Assembly: GCA_965220045.1 (NCBI GenBank)
Contig: OZ244803.1
Location: 1,860,001 to 1,924,000 of the forward strand
From: VXOZ01 sp965220045
GTDB taxonomy: Bacteria; Chloroflexota; UBA11872; VXOZ01
Direction: 5' to 3'
Length of the DNA stretch: 64,000 nt
The notes beneath the pieces are model-generated. The model was not told the DNA's origin. It ran no database searches and was given only the letters and a program-made list of their open reading frames with translations. Both the position numbers and the translations under genes were made by a program. How positions within the stretch are numbered: position 1 is the stretch's first letter; each line of letters opens with the position of its first letter. Shown piece after piece: positions 35,158 to 43,438 of this stretch.

Positions 35158-36690
35158 CTAGCCGAGATCCTTCAGAATTTCGTGAGCGGCGTTATGCCCG
35201 GGCACGCCGCTGATCTCACCGCCCGGATGCTGACCCGCGCCGCAGAGGTAGAGCCCGGGCAGAGGTGCCCGGTACTGCGAAATCTCCGGAAGCGGCCGGT
35301 TCCAGACAAGGTGTTCGCCGGCATGCTGCACGTGCCAAATGCAACCGTCCGTCAAGCCGTTCTCGCGTTCCAGGTCGAGCGGCGTGCGCAGCTTGTAGTC
35401 GCGAATCGATTGCCGGAAATTGGGCGCGCAAGCGTTGATTTGGTCGATGAGGCCCTCCGCGACCTGCTCACGCACGTCGTCCCACGTTCCGTTCCGTAGC
35501 TGTGCCGGCGCCGCATAGATCCAAATGGATGCCGTGTGGTACCCCGGCTGCGTAACGCTATCGTCAACGGCGGATGGAATTGAAAAGCTGATCAAGGGTC
35601 TACGCGGTGGACGACCGGCCTCAAGGTCGTCATAGCAGGCGGACATTTCCTCGCGCGTCAGGCTGATGACCACGGCGCCTTTGCTAGACTCCGCCGGATC
35701 GCCGTCCCACGCAGTCCATTGCGGCAGCTCCGAAATCACCGCAAGGAATTTGTAGCAACTCACGTGGGTTGTCAGGCCCTGGATACGGCCTCGGAAGCCG
35801 CTATCCACGTGTTCTTCGGGCATGAGACGCAAGAACGTCCGTTTGGGGTCGAGATTCGAGGCTACCACGCGGCTCCGCACTTCGCCGCCGCCGGCCAGCC
35901 GAATGCCAACAACCTCACCAGCTTCCACCAAGAATGATTCAACTTCGTGGTCGGTGTGGATCGTCACGCCGGCTTCTTCCGCAGACTCTCTGAAGAGTTG
36001 ACTAATGACCCCAACTCCGCCCCGCACGTAGCCATTGGGCGGCTTGATGCCCGTCTCCTCATCCACAGCGTTGAGCGAAGCGTAGGCAAACTGGAACCCT
36101 ATAGGGTTTCTGCCGATAGCGCCAGCCTCATAGCCGAGACGATCCTTCAGGTGGCCGTCCGGCAAGAACTCGTCCTGGAGATCATAGATGCGCGTCGTCA
36201 GCGCCTTTTCCAGCACATCTGCTGCGGGAGTCCCGGCGATCTTTGCCCGCACCTCAGCCAGCGAAGGGGGCGGCTGCAACCGGTACGGTGAAATCGTGCG
36301 CTGCAGCGTGTTCTTGAACTCCCCGTAGCGCCGCTGCCCTTCGCGCTCCGCCGGAGTCAACTGCAGGGCGCGATTGCGGGGCGAGTCGTGAGTCTTCGGC
36401 CCGAAATACGTATCGTCCGGCAGCACCTGGATGCCCTGGCGGGGAATGACCTCCATGCCACGTTCGAGGAGGCGGAAGTCCTTATAGATCTTCGGTTGAA
36501 TGCCGTGGACCATGTGGGCGCAGGTGGAGAACTTAAAGCCCGGCCACAGCTCTTCCGTGATGGCCGCGCCACCCGTGAACGAGCGGCGTTCAAACACGTG
36601 CACAGAGAGGCCCGCGCGCGCCAAGTACGTTGCCGCCACCAATCCGTTGTGGCCGCCGCCGACAACCGCTACGTCAATGTCATCTACCAC
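35158..36690 (-). CDS. Phytoene desaturase-like FAD-dependent oxidoreductase
   Basis: A 510-residue flavoprotein. The GTG at 36690 is chosen because GAGGGAG lies 7 bases upstream and the FAD motif VAVVGGGHNGLVAATYLARAG begins at once; a longer frame has no support. Further motifs: FERRSFTGGAA, the second half GGVGVISQLFRESAEEAG, VVASNLDPKRTF, and a C-terminal FAD segment LYLCGAGQHPGGEISGVPG. This is the phytoene desaturase / PYROXD2-like family, which includes retinol saturase and many uncharacterised oxidoreductases. No carotenoid synthesis genes are near, so a carotenoid role is not supported. Confidence 0.87.
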   Translation of the reverse strand: MVDDIDVAVVGGGHNGLVAATYLARAGLSVHVFERRSFTGGAAITEELWPGFKFSTCAHMVHGIQPKIYKDFRLLERGMEVIPRQGIQVLPDDTYFGPKTHDSPRNRALQLTPAEREGQRRYGEFKNTLQRTISPYRLQPPPSLAEVRAKIAGTPAADVLEKALTTRIYDLQDEFLPDGHLKDRLGYEAGAIGRNPIGFQFAYASLNAVDEETGIKPPNGYVRGGVGVISQLFRESAEEAGVTIHTDHEVESFLVEAGEVVGIRLAGGGEVRSRVVASNLDPKRTFLRLMPEEHVDSGFRGRIQGLTTHVSCYKFLAVISELPQWTAWDGDPAESSKGAVVISLTREEMSACYDDLEAGRPPRRPLISFSIPSAVDDSVTQPGYHTASIWIYAAPAQLRNGTWDDVREQVAEGLIDQINACAPNFRQSIRDYKLRTPLDLERENGLTDGCIWHVQHAGEHLVWNRPLPEISQYRAPLPGLYLCGAGQHPGGEISGVPGHNAAHEILKDLG

Positions 36691-36796
36691 GAATCGCTCC
36701 CTCAGTAATTGGAATATTCCCACGCTGGCGCGACCAATAGCCTTGGTCGATCCCAATGTGCGAACAGTCTCGGAACATTGTGCGCCAAGTGTCTTG

Positions 36797-36893
36797 CCAC
36801 ACGCCACATGCTATGCGACACGCCACACGTTATGCCGGGTGCCACACGTTATGCCGCACGACACACGCTATGCCATGCGCCACACCTTAGGCC
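36797..36893. repeat. Imperfect tandem repeat, about 19-20 bp unit, five copies
   Basis: Five degenerate copies of a unit like CGCCACACGTTATGCC(GG) run head to tail. Units vary at several sites and the copies are adjacent with no spacers, which separates this from a CRISPR array. It lies directly upstream of a REP-like element. Confidence 0.8.
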
Positions 36894-36904
36894 ACCAGTC
36901 TTGC

Positions 36905-36991
36905 CGTCATTCCAAGCGAAGCTTTGCCGTCATTCCGAGCGAAGCGAGGAATCTAGGAATTCCCATCGTGAATCCCTCCCTCGCTTCGCTC
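36905..36991. repeat. REP/MITE-like palindromic element
   Basis: Contains GTCATTCCGAGCGAAGCGAGG with inverted arms at 36937-36949 and 36979-36991 (13 bp, GAGCGAAGCGAGG). A partial copy of its left end (GTCATTCCAAGCGAAGC) precedes it. Related GTCATTCC- or GTCATTTC-type pieces occur at 43465, 48222 and 56622. Confidence 0.72.
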
Positions 36992-37058
36992 ATTGGATCT
37001 ACCTAACTAGCCATAGACGAGCGCGCAGGCCGCCTATGAGCGGTCACGTGCTTAGAGC

Positions 37059-38480
37059 CTAGATCCCGAGCTCCTTGCGCCACTCTTCGGCGATCAGGTT
37101 CATTTGCTCTTCAGCCGTGGCGAGCGCTTCCTGAATGCCAACCTCGCCGTTCCAGATTGAGCCGACCCACCCACCTGAAAGCACCTGCTGGCGCATCTGA
37201 TCGGAGCCGGGTACGCCAAAGCCGAGAGTAGAGGTGCGATACTGCATGTTCTCAGACATATGGAGCACAAACGGATCGTTCTCGTGGAATTCCTCGGACA
37301 GCGTTGCCGACTTGCGCACCGGCACACGGTCGAAGGTCTTGGTGAACGCCAGCGTATTCTCGGGCCGCGCCAGGAACTCAAGCAACGCAAAGGACTCTTC
37401 CGCCACTTCCGTCCAGCCGGAAACCATGTGGATCCACGCGCCGCCCAGGCTTACTTGACGCGCCGCATTGGCGGGCAAGGGGAATCCTGTGTACCCAAAC
37501 TCGTAGTCCGGGTCAATCGGGCGTATCTGCTGCTTGCGTTCGGCATACGTCATGTAAATGCTGGCGCACTTCGCATTGATAAGCGCCGCACCCCGATCCC
37601 TGCCGGAGGGCCGTGCTGATTCTTGAAATTCCTTGATGGCGGCAAAACCATCCTGCAAGTCCCACAGCCGTTTGACAAAGGTAAAGGCCTCTATACCTTC
37701 AGGTGTATTGAAGGTCATCTTGGTGCGATCGTCGTTCGTACGACTGCCGCCAAGCTGCAATAGTGGAAGCATAAAGAGCCACGTGCCGTTGGAGCCCCAG
37801 TCAGGCGGAAAACCCGCAACCGTCAGCTTGCCCGCCGCATCTTTCTGCGTCGTCTTCTGGATGGCTTCCTCAAACTCGTCCCACGTCTGTGGCCCGACCG
37901 CCGGGTCCAGACCGCCCTTTATGTAAAGATCAATGTTCATGTACAGTACGCGCATGTCCGGGCCGTAGGGCATGCCGAATACACGGCCGTCGCGCCACAC
38001 GACGGGCTCCATCAGGCCTTCCCAGACATCGTTCATATCCAGGCCGGTTGCCTTGATGTGGTCATTCAGGTGCAGTACGGTGCCCTGCAGTCCCCGGTCG
38101 ATCGGCGTGCCTTCGCCGCCGGTCACGACGTCGTAGGGGATATTAGCGGCGGCAGCGGCCGCGAATGCCTCATTGCGATTGCCCGTATAGGGTTCTACGA
38201 GCAGATTGATGTTGGAGAATTCCTCGCTGAACGCCTCCATCAAGCCGTTGGAAACGTGGCCCTCTTCATGGAACCTGAATGCGGGATTGGGCACGAAGAC
38301 GACGTCCACCGGCTCGGCCTGCTGCGGCGCGGCTTCCGCCTTCGGCTCAGCGGGCTTTTCCTCGGCCATCTCCGTTTGCACCGTGGCGGTGCCGCAGGCG
38401 GCAAGAACGGCAATGGCGGGGACACTACTTGCACCAACCAAGAACTTGCGTCGCGATAGATTCGCCAGTTTGTCAGACAT
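37059..38480 (-). CDS. ABC transporter extracellular solute-binding protein, Tat lipoprotein
   Basis: A 473-residue lipoprotein with twin Arg at 10-11 (LSRRKFLVG) and lipobox VLAACG (Cys29), then a charged linker and a family-1-type binding fold: FRFHEEGHV, YTGNRNEAFA, DVVTGGEGTP, VFGMPYGPDMRVLYMN, KGGLDPAVGPQTWDEF. It should bind a carbohydrate-like or polyol ligand outside the membrane. No permease or ATPase genes adjoin it. It is distinct in sequence from the 11538 protein and from the 51557/54894 pair. Confidence 0.88.
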   Translation of the reverse strand: MSDKLANLSRRKFLVGASSVPAIAVLAACGTATVQTEMAEEKPAEPKAEAAPQQAEPVDVVFVPNPAFRFHEEGHVSNGLMEAFSEEFSNINLLVEPYTGNRNEAFAAAAAANIPYDVVTGGEGTPIDRGLQGTVLHLNDHIKATGLDMNDVWEGLMEPVVWRDGRVFGMPYGPDMRVLYMNIDLYIKGGLDPAVGPQTWDEFEEAIQKTTQKDAAGKLTVAGFPPDWGSNGTWLFMLPLLQLGGSRTNDDRTKMTFNTPEGIEAFTFVKRLWDLQDGFAAIKEFQESARPSGRDRGAALINAKCASIYMTYAERKQQIRPIDPDYEFGYTGFPLPANAARQVSLGGAWIHMVSGWTEVAEESFALLEFLARPENTLAFTKTFDRVPVRKSATLSEEFHENDPFVLHMSENMQYRTSTLGFGVPGSDQMRQQVLSGGWVGSIWNGEVGIQEALATAEEQMNLIAEEWRKELGI

Positions 38481-38658
38481 GACTTACCTTTCAGTTTCTT
38501 GCAGTTCCTCTCACAGTACCCGGGCCGCATCCGCCTCCTTTCCTAATGGACTCTACCTTTGGACGCTGAGAACAGCGCCCTCTTGGTGAAGAGTATACCA
38601 CCGTAACAAAAACCGTATTGCGGACTCACCGTTTAAAGGAAGCAGCAAGCACGTTGGC

Positions 38659-39489
38659 TCACAGTTTCTGCCCGCTCGCAAGCACTGCCGCCATCGGCAA
38701 GCGAATTCTCCCCGCGTCTTCGAATGCCATCACGCCGTCTCGGGTGGCTTGGCGGATGGCGGACTGGGCCTGCGGCGACTGTGCCTGCAAGAGCGCGCCG
38801 GTGCGCACCGCGCCGTGGAGGAATGTCTCATAGAGCGTGCCAGCATGCGGCACGTCCCACTCAGTGTCGACGACCTCTACAACCGCATTGTGAAACCCAG
38901 CTTCCGCTAACACACGCTTGCTCTCCGCGGTATCGCTAAAGCGAAAGAATGGCGGTCCATCCGGCAGGGGCACGTCCATTGTGCCGTGGTTGGCAATGGC
39001 ATCAAGGATAATCTTGAATCCCGTGCACATCTGGGGATCGCCCCAGACTGTGAAGGCGATCCGCCCGCCAGGTCGCAACACGCGCTGCGCCTCCGCCAGT
39101 GCCTGTTCCGGCCGGGCCAGGTGCAGCAGACCGAAATTCATCAGGACGACATCAAACTGGTAGTCCGAGAAATCTAGCTTCTCGGCACTGCCGGTTTTGA
39201 ATTCAATGTCTGGGTATTGCTCGCGCGCCACCGCCACTGCCGCTGCCGCAAAGTCTATGCCTGTGGCCACGGCGCCCCGCTGCACAGCCGCGGCCGCCAC
39301 ATAGCCGGGACCTGTGGCTACGTCCAAGACCTTGCGCCCGGCCTTCACCCCACCGGCGTCGAGCAACGGCTCGATGAACCGCGTAGTCAGGGCCGCAAAG
39401 TAGCGGTGATAATCTCCGGCAACTCTCTCCCATCCCGCCTTCTCAAACGCATGGAACTCGCTCACATCATCTTTAATGCGTTCCGACAT
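38659..39489 (-). CDS. Class I SAM-dependent methyltransferase
   Basis: A 276-residue soluble methyltransferase with motif I VLDVATGPGYVAAAAV, motif II ATGIDFAAAAVAVARE, LMNFGLLHLARPEQALAE, and the motif III-type strand LRPGGRIAFTVWGDP. The pattern is that of the UbiE/Coq5-like group, but the family is broad and neither a quinone nor any other substrate is implied by neighbours. It has an unusually clear N-terminal helix pair (AFEKAGWERVAGDYHRYF) before the SAM domain. It stands alone. Confidence 0.85.
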   Translation of the reverse strand: MSERIKDDVSEFHAFEKAGWERVAGDYHRYFAALTTRFIEPLLDAGGVKAGRKVLDVATGPGYVAAAAVQRGAVATGIDFAAAAVAVAREQYPDIEFKTGSAEKLDFSDYQFDVVLMNFGLLHLARPEQALAEAQRVLRPGGRIAFTVWGDPQMCTGFKIILDAIANHGTMDVPLPDGPPFFRFSDTAESKRVLAEAGFHNAVVEVVDTEWDVPHAGTLYETFLHGAVRTGALLQAQSPQAQSAIRQATRDGVMAFEDAGRIRLPMAAVLASGQKL

Positions 39490-39791
39490 GCCAGTATCCC
39501 CTCAAGCTTCTCTTTACTTTCGCATCATTGTAGCGGATGAACGAAATGCTCCCCAGAGAGGGGCACAGAGTGACGATACGCCAGTCTTCCTTTGCTCCTT
39601 CGGTCCACTCTTTGCGCTGTCAGCGCCATGCCCCTTCGTGTACGCCTCACTCCCAAGAGTGCTATAGTATGGGATGATCTTCTTTGCACCGGCTGCGGGG
39701 CGGCTACCGCTGCTAGATGTTTGGTCGGCAGCCCCGTCGGCAGTTCAGTCTGTGGCGGTCATTTTCTCTATAGGAGTCTGGGGAACGTCGC
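39490..39791. other. Divergent intergenic region upstream of the methylamine cluster
   Basis: 302 bp between the methyltransferase and the first gene of the methylamine-type cluster. A TATAGT sequence near 39663 could be a -10 element, but no matching -35 is clear. TATAGGAG lies just upstream of the cluster's first ATG. Confidence 0.45.
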
Positions 39792-40703
39792 ATGTGCGGC
39801 ATCATTGGCTTTTTGGATAAGAAGTCTACCGGTTCATCCCCGGTTGGCAATACTGTGCTCACCATGCTCAATGCGCTTGCTTGCCGGGGTCCGGATTCAG
39901 CGGGTGTCGCCCTCTATAACGGCTCCAGCAACGGACACACCGTCCTGCGCGTCAAGTTGGGCGAGAATGGCGACTTCACCGGTAGACGCGAGAACATTGC
40001 GGAGAGGGTCCAGGAAGTTGGCTCAATTCTCGACTCGTCTACCACGGAAGAGTACCTGCGGCTCGAACTCGACTACCAAGGCGCCCCCACAGCGCTCAGC
40101 GCCCTGATCGAATCGGAAGCAGACAATGTCGAAGTTGTCAGCATGGGCAATGCGCTGGAAATCGTAAAGCAGGTGGGTTCCCCGGAGAATCTTGAGAAGA
40201 CTCATGGCATTTCTCGGATAACCGGCACACACGGCATCGGGCATACGCGACTCTCCACCGAATCGAAGGTCGATCTCAGCCACTCGCAGCCATTCTGGGC
40301 CCACGGCATGCCGGACCTGGCAGTGGTGCACAACGGCCATATTACGAATTATCACAATCTGCGCCGGCGTTACGAGCAGCATGGCGTGCGCTTCTATACT
40401 GATAACGACTCTGAGGTCATCGGTGTGTATCTGGCCGATCAACTTTCACAGGGCTTGTCACTAGAAGAAGCCCTCACCGCTTCCTTGGATGACTTGGACG
40501 GATCGTTCAGCTATCTCGCGGCAACCCGCAATGAACTGGGCTTTGCCAAAGACCGATTCGCTCTGAAGCCGCTCCTTTTCACCGAGACAGACGAAACTGT
40601 GGTAGTAGCAACCGAAGAGATCGCGATAGAAAACGCGTTTCCGGGAATAGGCGGCGTTCGCGAAGCGCAAGCCAAGGAAGTGCAGGTATGGCAGTCGAAC
40701 TAG
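39792..40703 (+). CDS. mgsA: Class II glutamine amidotransferase subunit (MgsA/GlxB type)
   Basis: A 303-residue glutaminase-type domain beginning MCGIIGFLD, with the nucleophile Cys2. It contains the conserved GHTRLSTES-type loop (IGHTRLSTE), HNGHITNYHNLR and DSEVIGVYLADQL. In glutamate synthases this domain releases ammonia from glutamine; here it is a free-standing subunit, as in N-methylglutamate synthase (MgsABC) and the rhizobial GlxBCD system. It overlaps the next gene by 16 bp. The symbol mgsA rests on the cluster rather than on the subunit alone, since GlxB is very similar. Confidence 0.85.
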   Translation: MCGIIGFLDKKSTGSSPVGNTVLTMLNALACRGPDSAGVALYNGSSNGHTVLRVKLGENGDFTGRRENIAERVQEVGSILDSSTTEEYLRLELDYQGAPTALSALIESEADNVEVVSMGNALEIVKQVGSPENLEKTHGISRITGTHGIGHTRLSTESKVDLSHSQPFWAHGMPDLAVVHNGHITNYHNLRRRYEQHGVRFYTDNDSEVIGVYLADQLSQGLSLEEALTASLDDLDGSFSYLAATRNELGFAKDRFALKPLLFTETDETVVVATEEIAIENAFPGIGGVREAQAKEVQVWQSN

Positions 40704-41401
40704 ATTGCACCGGCAAGTCCATCCGTGAGATAAACACCGGCATTAAAGAGCACATTGCTAACGGAGAAAAAGACGTCCTCGTCCGCAATCCGGGAGCGCG
40801 CCACAATCTCGGCGTGGCGTTGCTGGAGCCGTCTCGAGTGAAGTTCGATGGCAGTGTGGGGTACTTTTGCGGCGGCCTGATGGATGGCGCCACCGTGGAA
40901 ATCGAAGGCAGCACCGGCTGGGGACTGGCCGAATCGATGCTGTCGGGCACCGTCATCGTTCACGGCAGCGCCGGCAACGGCGCGGCCGCCACAATTCGCG
41001 GCGGTACGGTGGTCATTCACAAGCACGCGGCTGCCCGCGCCGGTGTTGCGATGAAGGGCGGCCTCTTGCTGATCGGCGGCAACTGCGGTTACATGGCTGG
41101 GTTCATGGGTCAACGCGGCACGATCGTCGTGTGCGGCGACGTGGGCGAAGCCTTCGCAGATTCCATGTATGAAACCGTGTGCTACGTTGGCGGCAATGTG
41201 GAAGACCTGGGCAACGATGCCGTCGTCGAAAAGGTCAGTGCCGAAGACACCGCGTATCTGGATGGGATAATCGCGGAGCATCTCCCTGACCGGTTGGACG
41301 AGCTCAGACCCCGCTTGAGGAACTTCAAGAAGATAGAGTCCGGGCGGCGGCTGTGGAACTTTGACAAGACTGATTGGGATGTCTGGCGGCAGGTTGTGTA
41401 G
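40688..41401 (+). CDS. mgsB: GXGXG-domain subunit of N-methylglutamate synthase-type complex (MgsB/GlxC)
   Basis: A 237-residue protein built from the right-handed beta-helix of the glutamate synthase C-terminus: repeated G-x-x-G turns such as GYFCGGLMDGATVEIEG, GSAGNGAAATIRGGTVV and GGNCGYMAGFMGQRGTIVV. In glutamate synthase this domain has a structural role next to the FMN domain. As a separate subunit it is diagnostic of the GlxBCD/MgsABC arrangement. It overlaps the amidotransferase gene, so the two are translated together. Confidence 0.86.
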   Translation: MAVELDCTGKSIREINTGIKEHIANGEKDVLVRNPGARHNLGVALLEPSRVKFDGSVGYFCGGLMDGATVEIEGSTGWGLAESMLSGTVIVHGSAGNGAAATIRGGTVVIHKHAAARAGVAMKGGLLLIGGNCGYMAGFMGQRGTIVVCGDVGEAFADSMYETVCYVGGNVEDLGNDAVVEKVSAEDTAYLDGIIAEHLPDRLDELRPRLRNFKKIESGRRLWNFDKTDWDVWRQVV

Positions 41402-41668
41402 CAAAGAGCACTTTTCTCAAGCAGTCGGACATTTGTATTTGCTGGGCACTGGAAACCGCCAACTTGTGCCAGCCGAACAACAGGCCTAGCTCTTGCCAAG
41501 CATAGACAGTGCTGGGCACTGTTTTTGTGTAGGTGGCGGATTGGGCTTTGAGAGCAATTCCTGACCTGAAGTACCTGTAGATCAAACTAGCCATTGAAAA
41601 CTGGGCCTAGAGCCGGAAAGAATCGAACAACGGCACGAGTGAAAACGGCCTAAGAGGAGCACGGCGCA
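41402..41668. other. Intergenic region with terminator-like hairpin
   Basis: 267 bp between mgsB and mgsC. Contains a 7-bp stem (ACAGTGC/GCACTGT) at 41506-41522 followed by TTTTGT, which could partly stop transcription and so reduce mgsC and later genes relative to mgsAB, unless mgsC has its own promoter. Confidence 0.5.
41506..41528 (+). terminator. Possible weak terminator/attenuator between mgsB and mgsC
   Basis: A 7-bp perfect stem with a TGG loop followed by TTTTGT. Short stem, so only a modest terminator is expected. Confidence 0.4.
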
Positions 41669-43018
41669 ATGTCAGACGGCGAGAGTGGCCGCCTGCGAGC
41701 AAGTGGAACATACACACCGGAAGTGATTGCCGAAATCCAGGAGAAAGCGCAACTGGGGCGCTATCTCATGCGCGGTTACGGCACACTGCGCGAACGAAAC
41801 TGGGCGACTTTCGACGACCTTTCCTTTCTCCCGTGCACACTCACCCGAATTCCCCTTGAAGGCTACCGCGAGCACTGTTCGACGAAGACCGTAATCGGCA
41901 GGCGGCATGCCGAAAACCCCATTGAGCTCGACATTCCCATCATGATTACGGGCATGAGTTGGGGCGCCCTCTCGTACAATGCCAAAGTGGCCCTGGCCCA
42001 AGGCGCGGCTGCCGTCGGTTCGTCAAACACCACCGGCGACGGCGGCATGCTAAAGGCCGAACGCGAAAACAGCAAGACCCTGATCTACGAGGTGCTGCCC
42101 TCGCGCTACGGCGTGAGCATTCACGACGCGCGCGCCGCCGATGCCATCGAGCTGACCATCGGCCAGGGCGCAAAACCCGGCACGGGCGGTCTGTTGCTGG
42201 GCTCGAAAGTGTCGGACGTGATTGCCGAACAACGTGATCTCCCGATTGGCGTCGACCAACGCAGTCCGGCCCGCCATCCGGACTTCCTGGGGCCCGATGA
42301 CATGATCATCAAGGTGGAAGAACTCCGCGAGGCTACCGACTGGAAGGTGCCGATCTTCATCAAGATGGGCGCAACGCGGGTCTTTGACGACGTGCGGCTG
42401 GCCGCCAAAGCGGGAGCCGACGCGGTGGTCGTGGACGGCATGGAAGGCGGCACCGGCGCTTCGCCGGAAATGCTGCAGGAGCACACGGGCATCCCCACCT
42501 TGGCGGCGGTCTGCGAGGCAAGGGCCGCATTGGAAGACTTGGGTCTGTACGGCGAAGTGCAGCTCATCATCGCGGGTGGCATCCGCCACGGCGTGGATGC
42601 CGCAAAGGCGCTGGCGCTCGGCGCCGACGCCGTGTATATCGGCACCTCCGCCCTGATCGCCCTCAACTGCAATCGTCCACTCTATGTAGAAGACTATGCA
42701 GAGCTGGGCACGAAACCGGGCTTCTGCCACCATTGCCATACGGGAAGATGCCCCGTCGGGATCACGACCCAAGATCCGGAACTTATGAAACGACTGCCGA
42801 TCGACGAAGCCGCCGAACGGGTTTCGAGCTACTTGCGCTCGATGGTCTCGGAAATGCAAATGCTGGCCCGCGCCTGCGGCAAGGCCGACGTGCACGACCT
42901 CGATCCCGACGACCTGCGCGCTCTGACCTCGGAGGCGTCGATGATCTGCGGCATCCCCCTCGTGGGCACGAACCGCATCGTCGGCGGCGGCCCGGGGTGG
43001 GAAGATCGCGGCCACTAG
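41669..43018 (+). CDS. mgsC: FMN-binding glutamate synthase-type subunit (MgsC/GlxD)
   Basis: A 449-residue protein equivalent to the FMN/Fe-S centre of glutamate synthase. It has ITGMSWGALSYNAKVALAQG, GDGGMLKAER, the loop GAKPGTGGLLLGSKVSD, VVDGMEGGTGASP, and GADAVYIGTSALIAL. A Cys cluster CHHCHTGRCPVG near residue 355 fits the [3Fe-4S] site. In the N-methylglutamate route it would transfer the methylamino group from gamma-glutamylmethylamide onto 2-oxoglutarate with MgsA and MgsB. It is complete and has a strong AGGAG site. The alternative is GlxD in a GlxBCD system. Confidence 0.86.
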   Translation: MSDGESGRLRASGTYTPEVIAEIQEKAQLGRYLMRGYGTLRERNWATFDDLSFLPCTLTRIPLEGYREHCSTKTVIGRRHAENPIELDIPIMITGMSWGALSYNAKVALAQGAAAVGSSNTTGDGGMLKAERENSKTLIYEVLPSRYGVSIHDARAADAIELTIGQGAKPGTGGLLLGSKVSDVIAEQRDLPIGVDQRSPARHPDFLGPDDMIIKVEELREATDWKVPIFIKMGATRVFDDVRLAAKAGADAVVVDGMEGGTGASPEMLQEHTGIPTLAAVCEARAALEDLGLYGEVQLIIAGGIRHGVDAAKALALGADAVYIGTSALIALNCNRPLYVEDYAELGTKPGFCHHCHTGRCPVGITTQDPELMKRLPIDEAAERVSSYLRSMVSEMQMLARACGKADVHDLDPDDLRALTSEASMICGIPLVGTNRIVGGGPGWEDRGH

Positions 43019-43177
43019 CCTGCAGGCTCTGCCGCCAGGGACTTGAGTCTTGCGCTCACTCTTGAGATTTCTACATGTAAGCGATATGGGCGTATCCATA
43101 GAGTTTTCTCCCTCTGCCTTTGACAGCCAATTTCGATATAAAGCGGCCTTTCACCAAGATTCTCGCGGGGAGTCTGC

Positions 43178-43438
43178 ATGTCGTTTCTAATCCCATGCCC
43201 CAATTGCGGCAAGCGGAGCGTCTACGAGTTTCGCTTCGGCGGCGAGGTGAAAACACGACCGGATGCGGGGTCGAGCGATGAAGCATGGCTTGGATATAGC
43301 TACGCTGCGGCAAACCGTGACCGCTCCCAGAGAGAATGGTGGTTTCACACCTACGGCTGCCGCCAGTGGTTCTTTGCGGTACGAAACACCATGACAAATG
43401 AGGTGTCCGAGACGATCCTCCCTGAGGAGGCGCCGTGA
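43178..43438 (+). CDS. mgdB: Small zinc-type subunit of heterotetrameric sarcosine oxidase-like enzyme (SoxD/MgdB)
   Basis: An 86-residue protein with MSFLIPCPNCGKRSVYEF at its start and GCRQWFFAVRNT near its end, matching the zinc-binding delta subunit of heterotetrameric sarcosine oxidase. In N-methylglutamate dehydrogenase the equivalent is MgdB. Its stop codon overlaps the GTG start of the next gene (GTGA), so translation is coupled. The small size and cluster position make the assignment firm despite the short sequence. Confidence 0.84.
   Translation: MSFLIPCPNCGKRSVYEFRFGGEVKTRPDAGSSDEAWLGYSYAAANRDRSQREWWFHTYGCRQWFFAVRNTMTNEVSETILPEEAP

Larger units (their letters stand above)
36691..37058. 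other. Repeat-rich intergenic region
   Basis: 368 bp with two repeat elements (listed separately) between two minus-strand genes; no gene recognised. Confidence 0.7.

Noticed and set aside
35158..36690. Carotenoid biosynthesis locus
   Set aside because: Only a broad phytoene-desaturase-like flavoprotein is present, with no phytoene synthase or cyclase nearby.
36797..36893. CRISPR array
   Set aside because: Units are directly adjacent, vary strongly, and have no unique spacers or cas genes nearby.
39792..43018. Ordinary ammonium-assimilating glutamate synthase split into pieces
   Set aside because: The three subunits are intact stand-alone proteins with overlaps and proper starts, as in MgsABC/GlxBCD. 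No GltD-type small subunit is present.
42050..43099. 349-codon minus-strand open frame opposite mgsC
   Set aside because: Antisense shadow of a well-supported gene.
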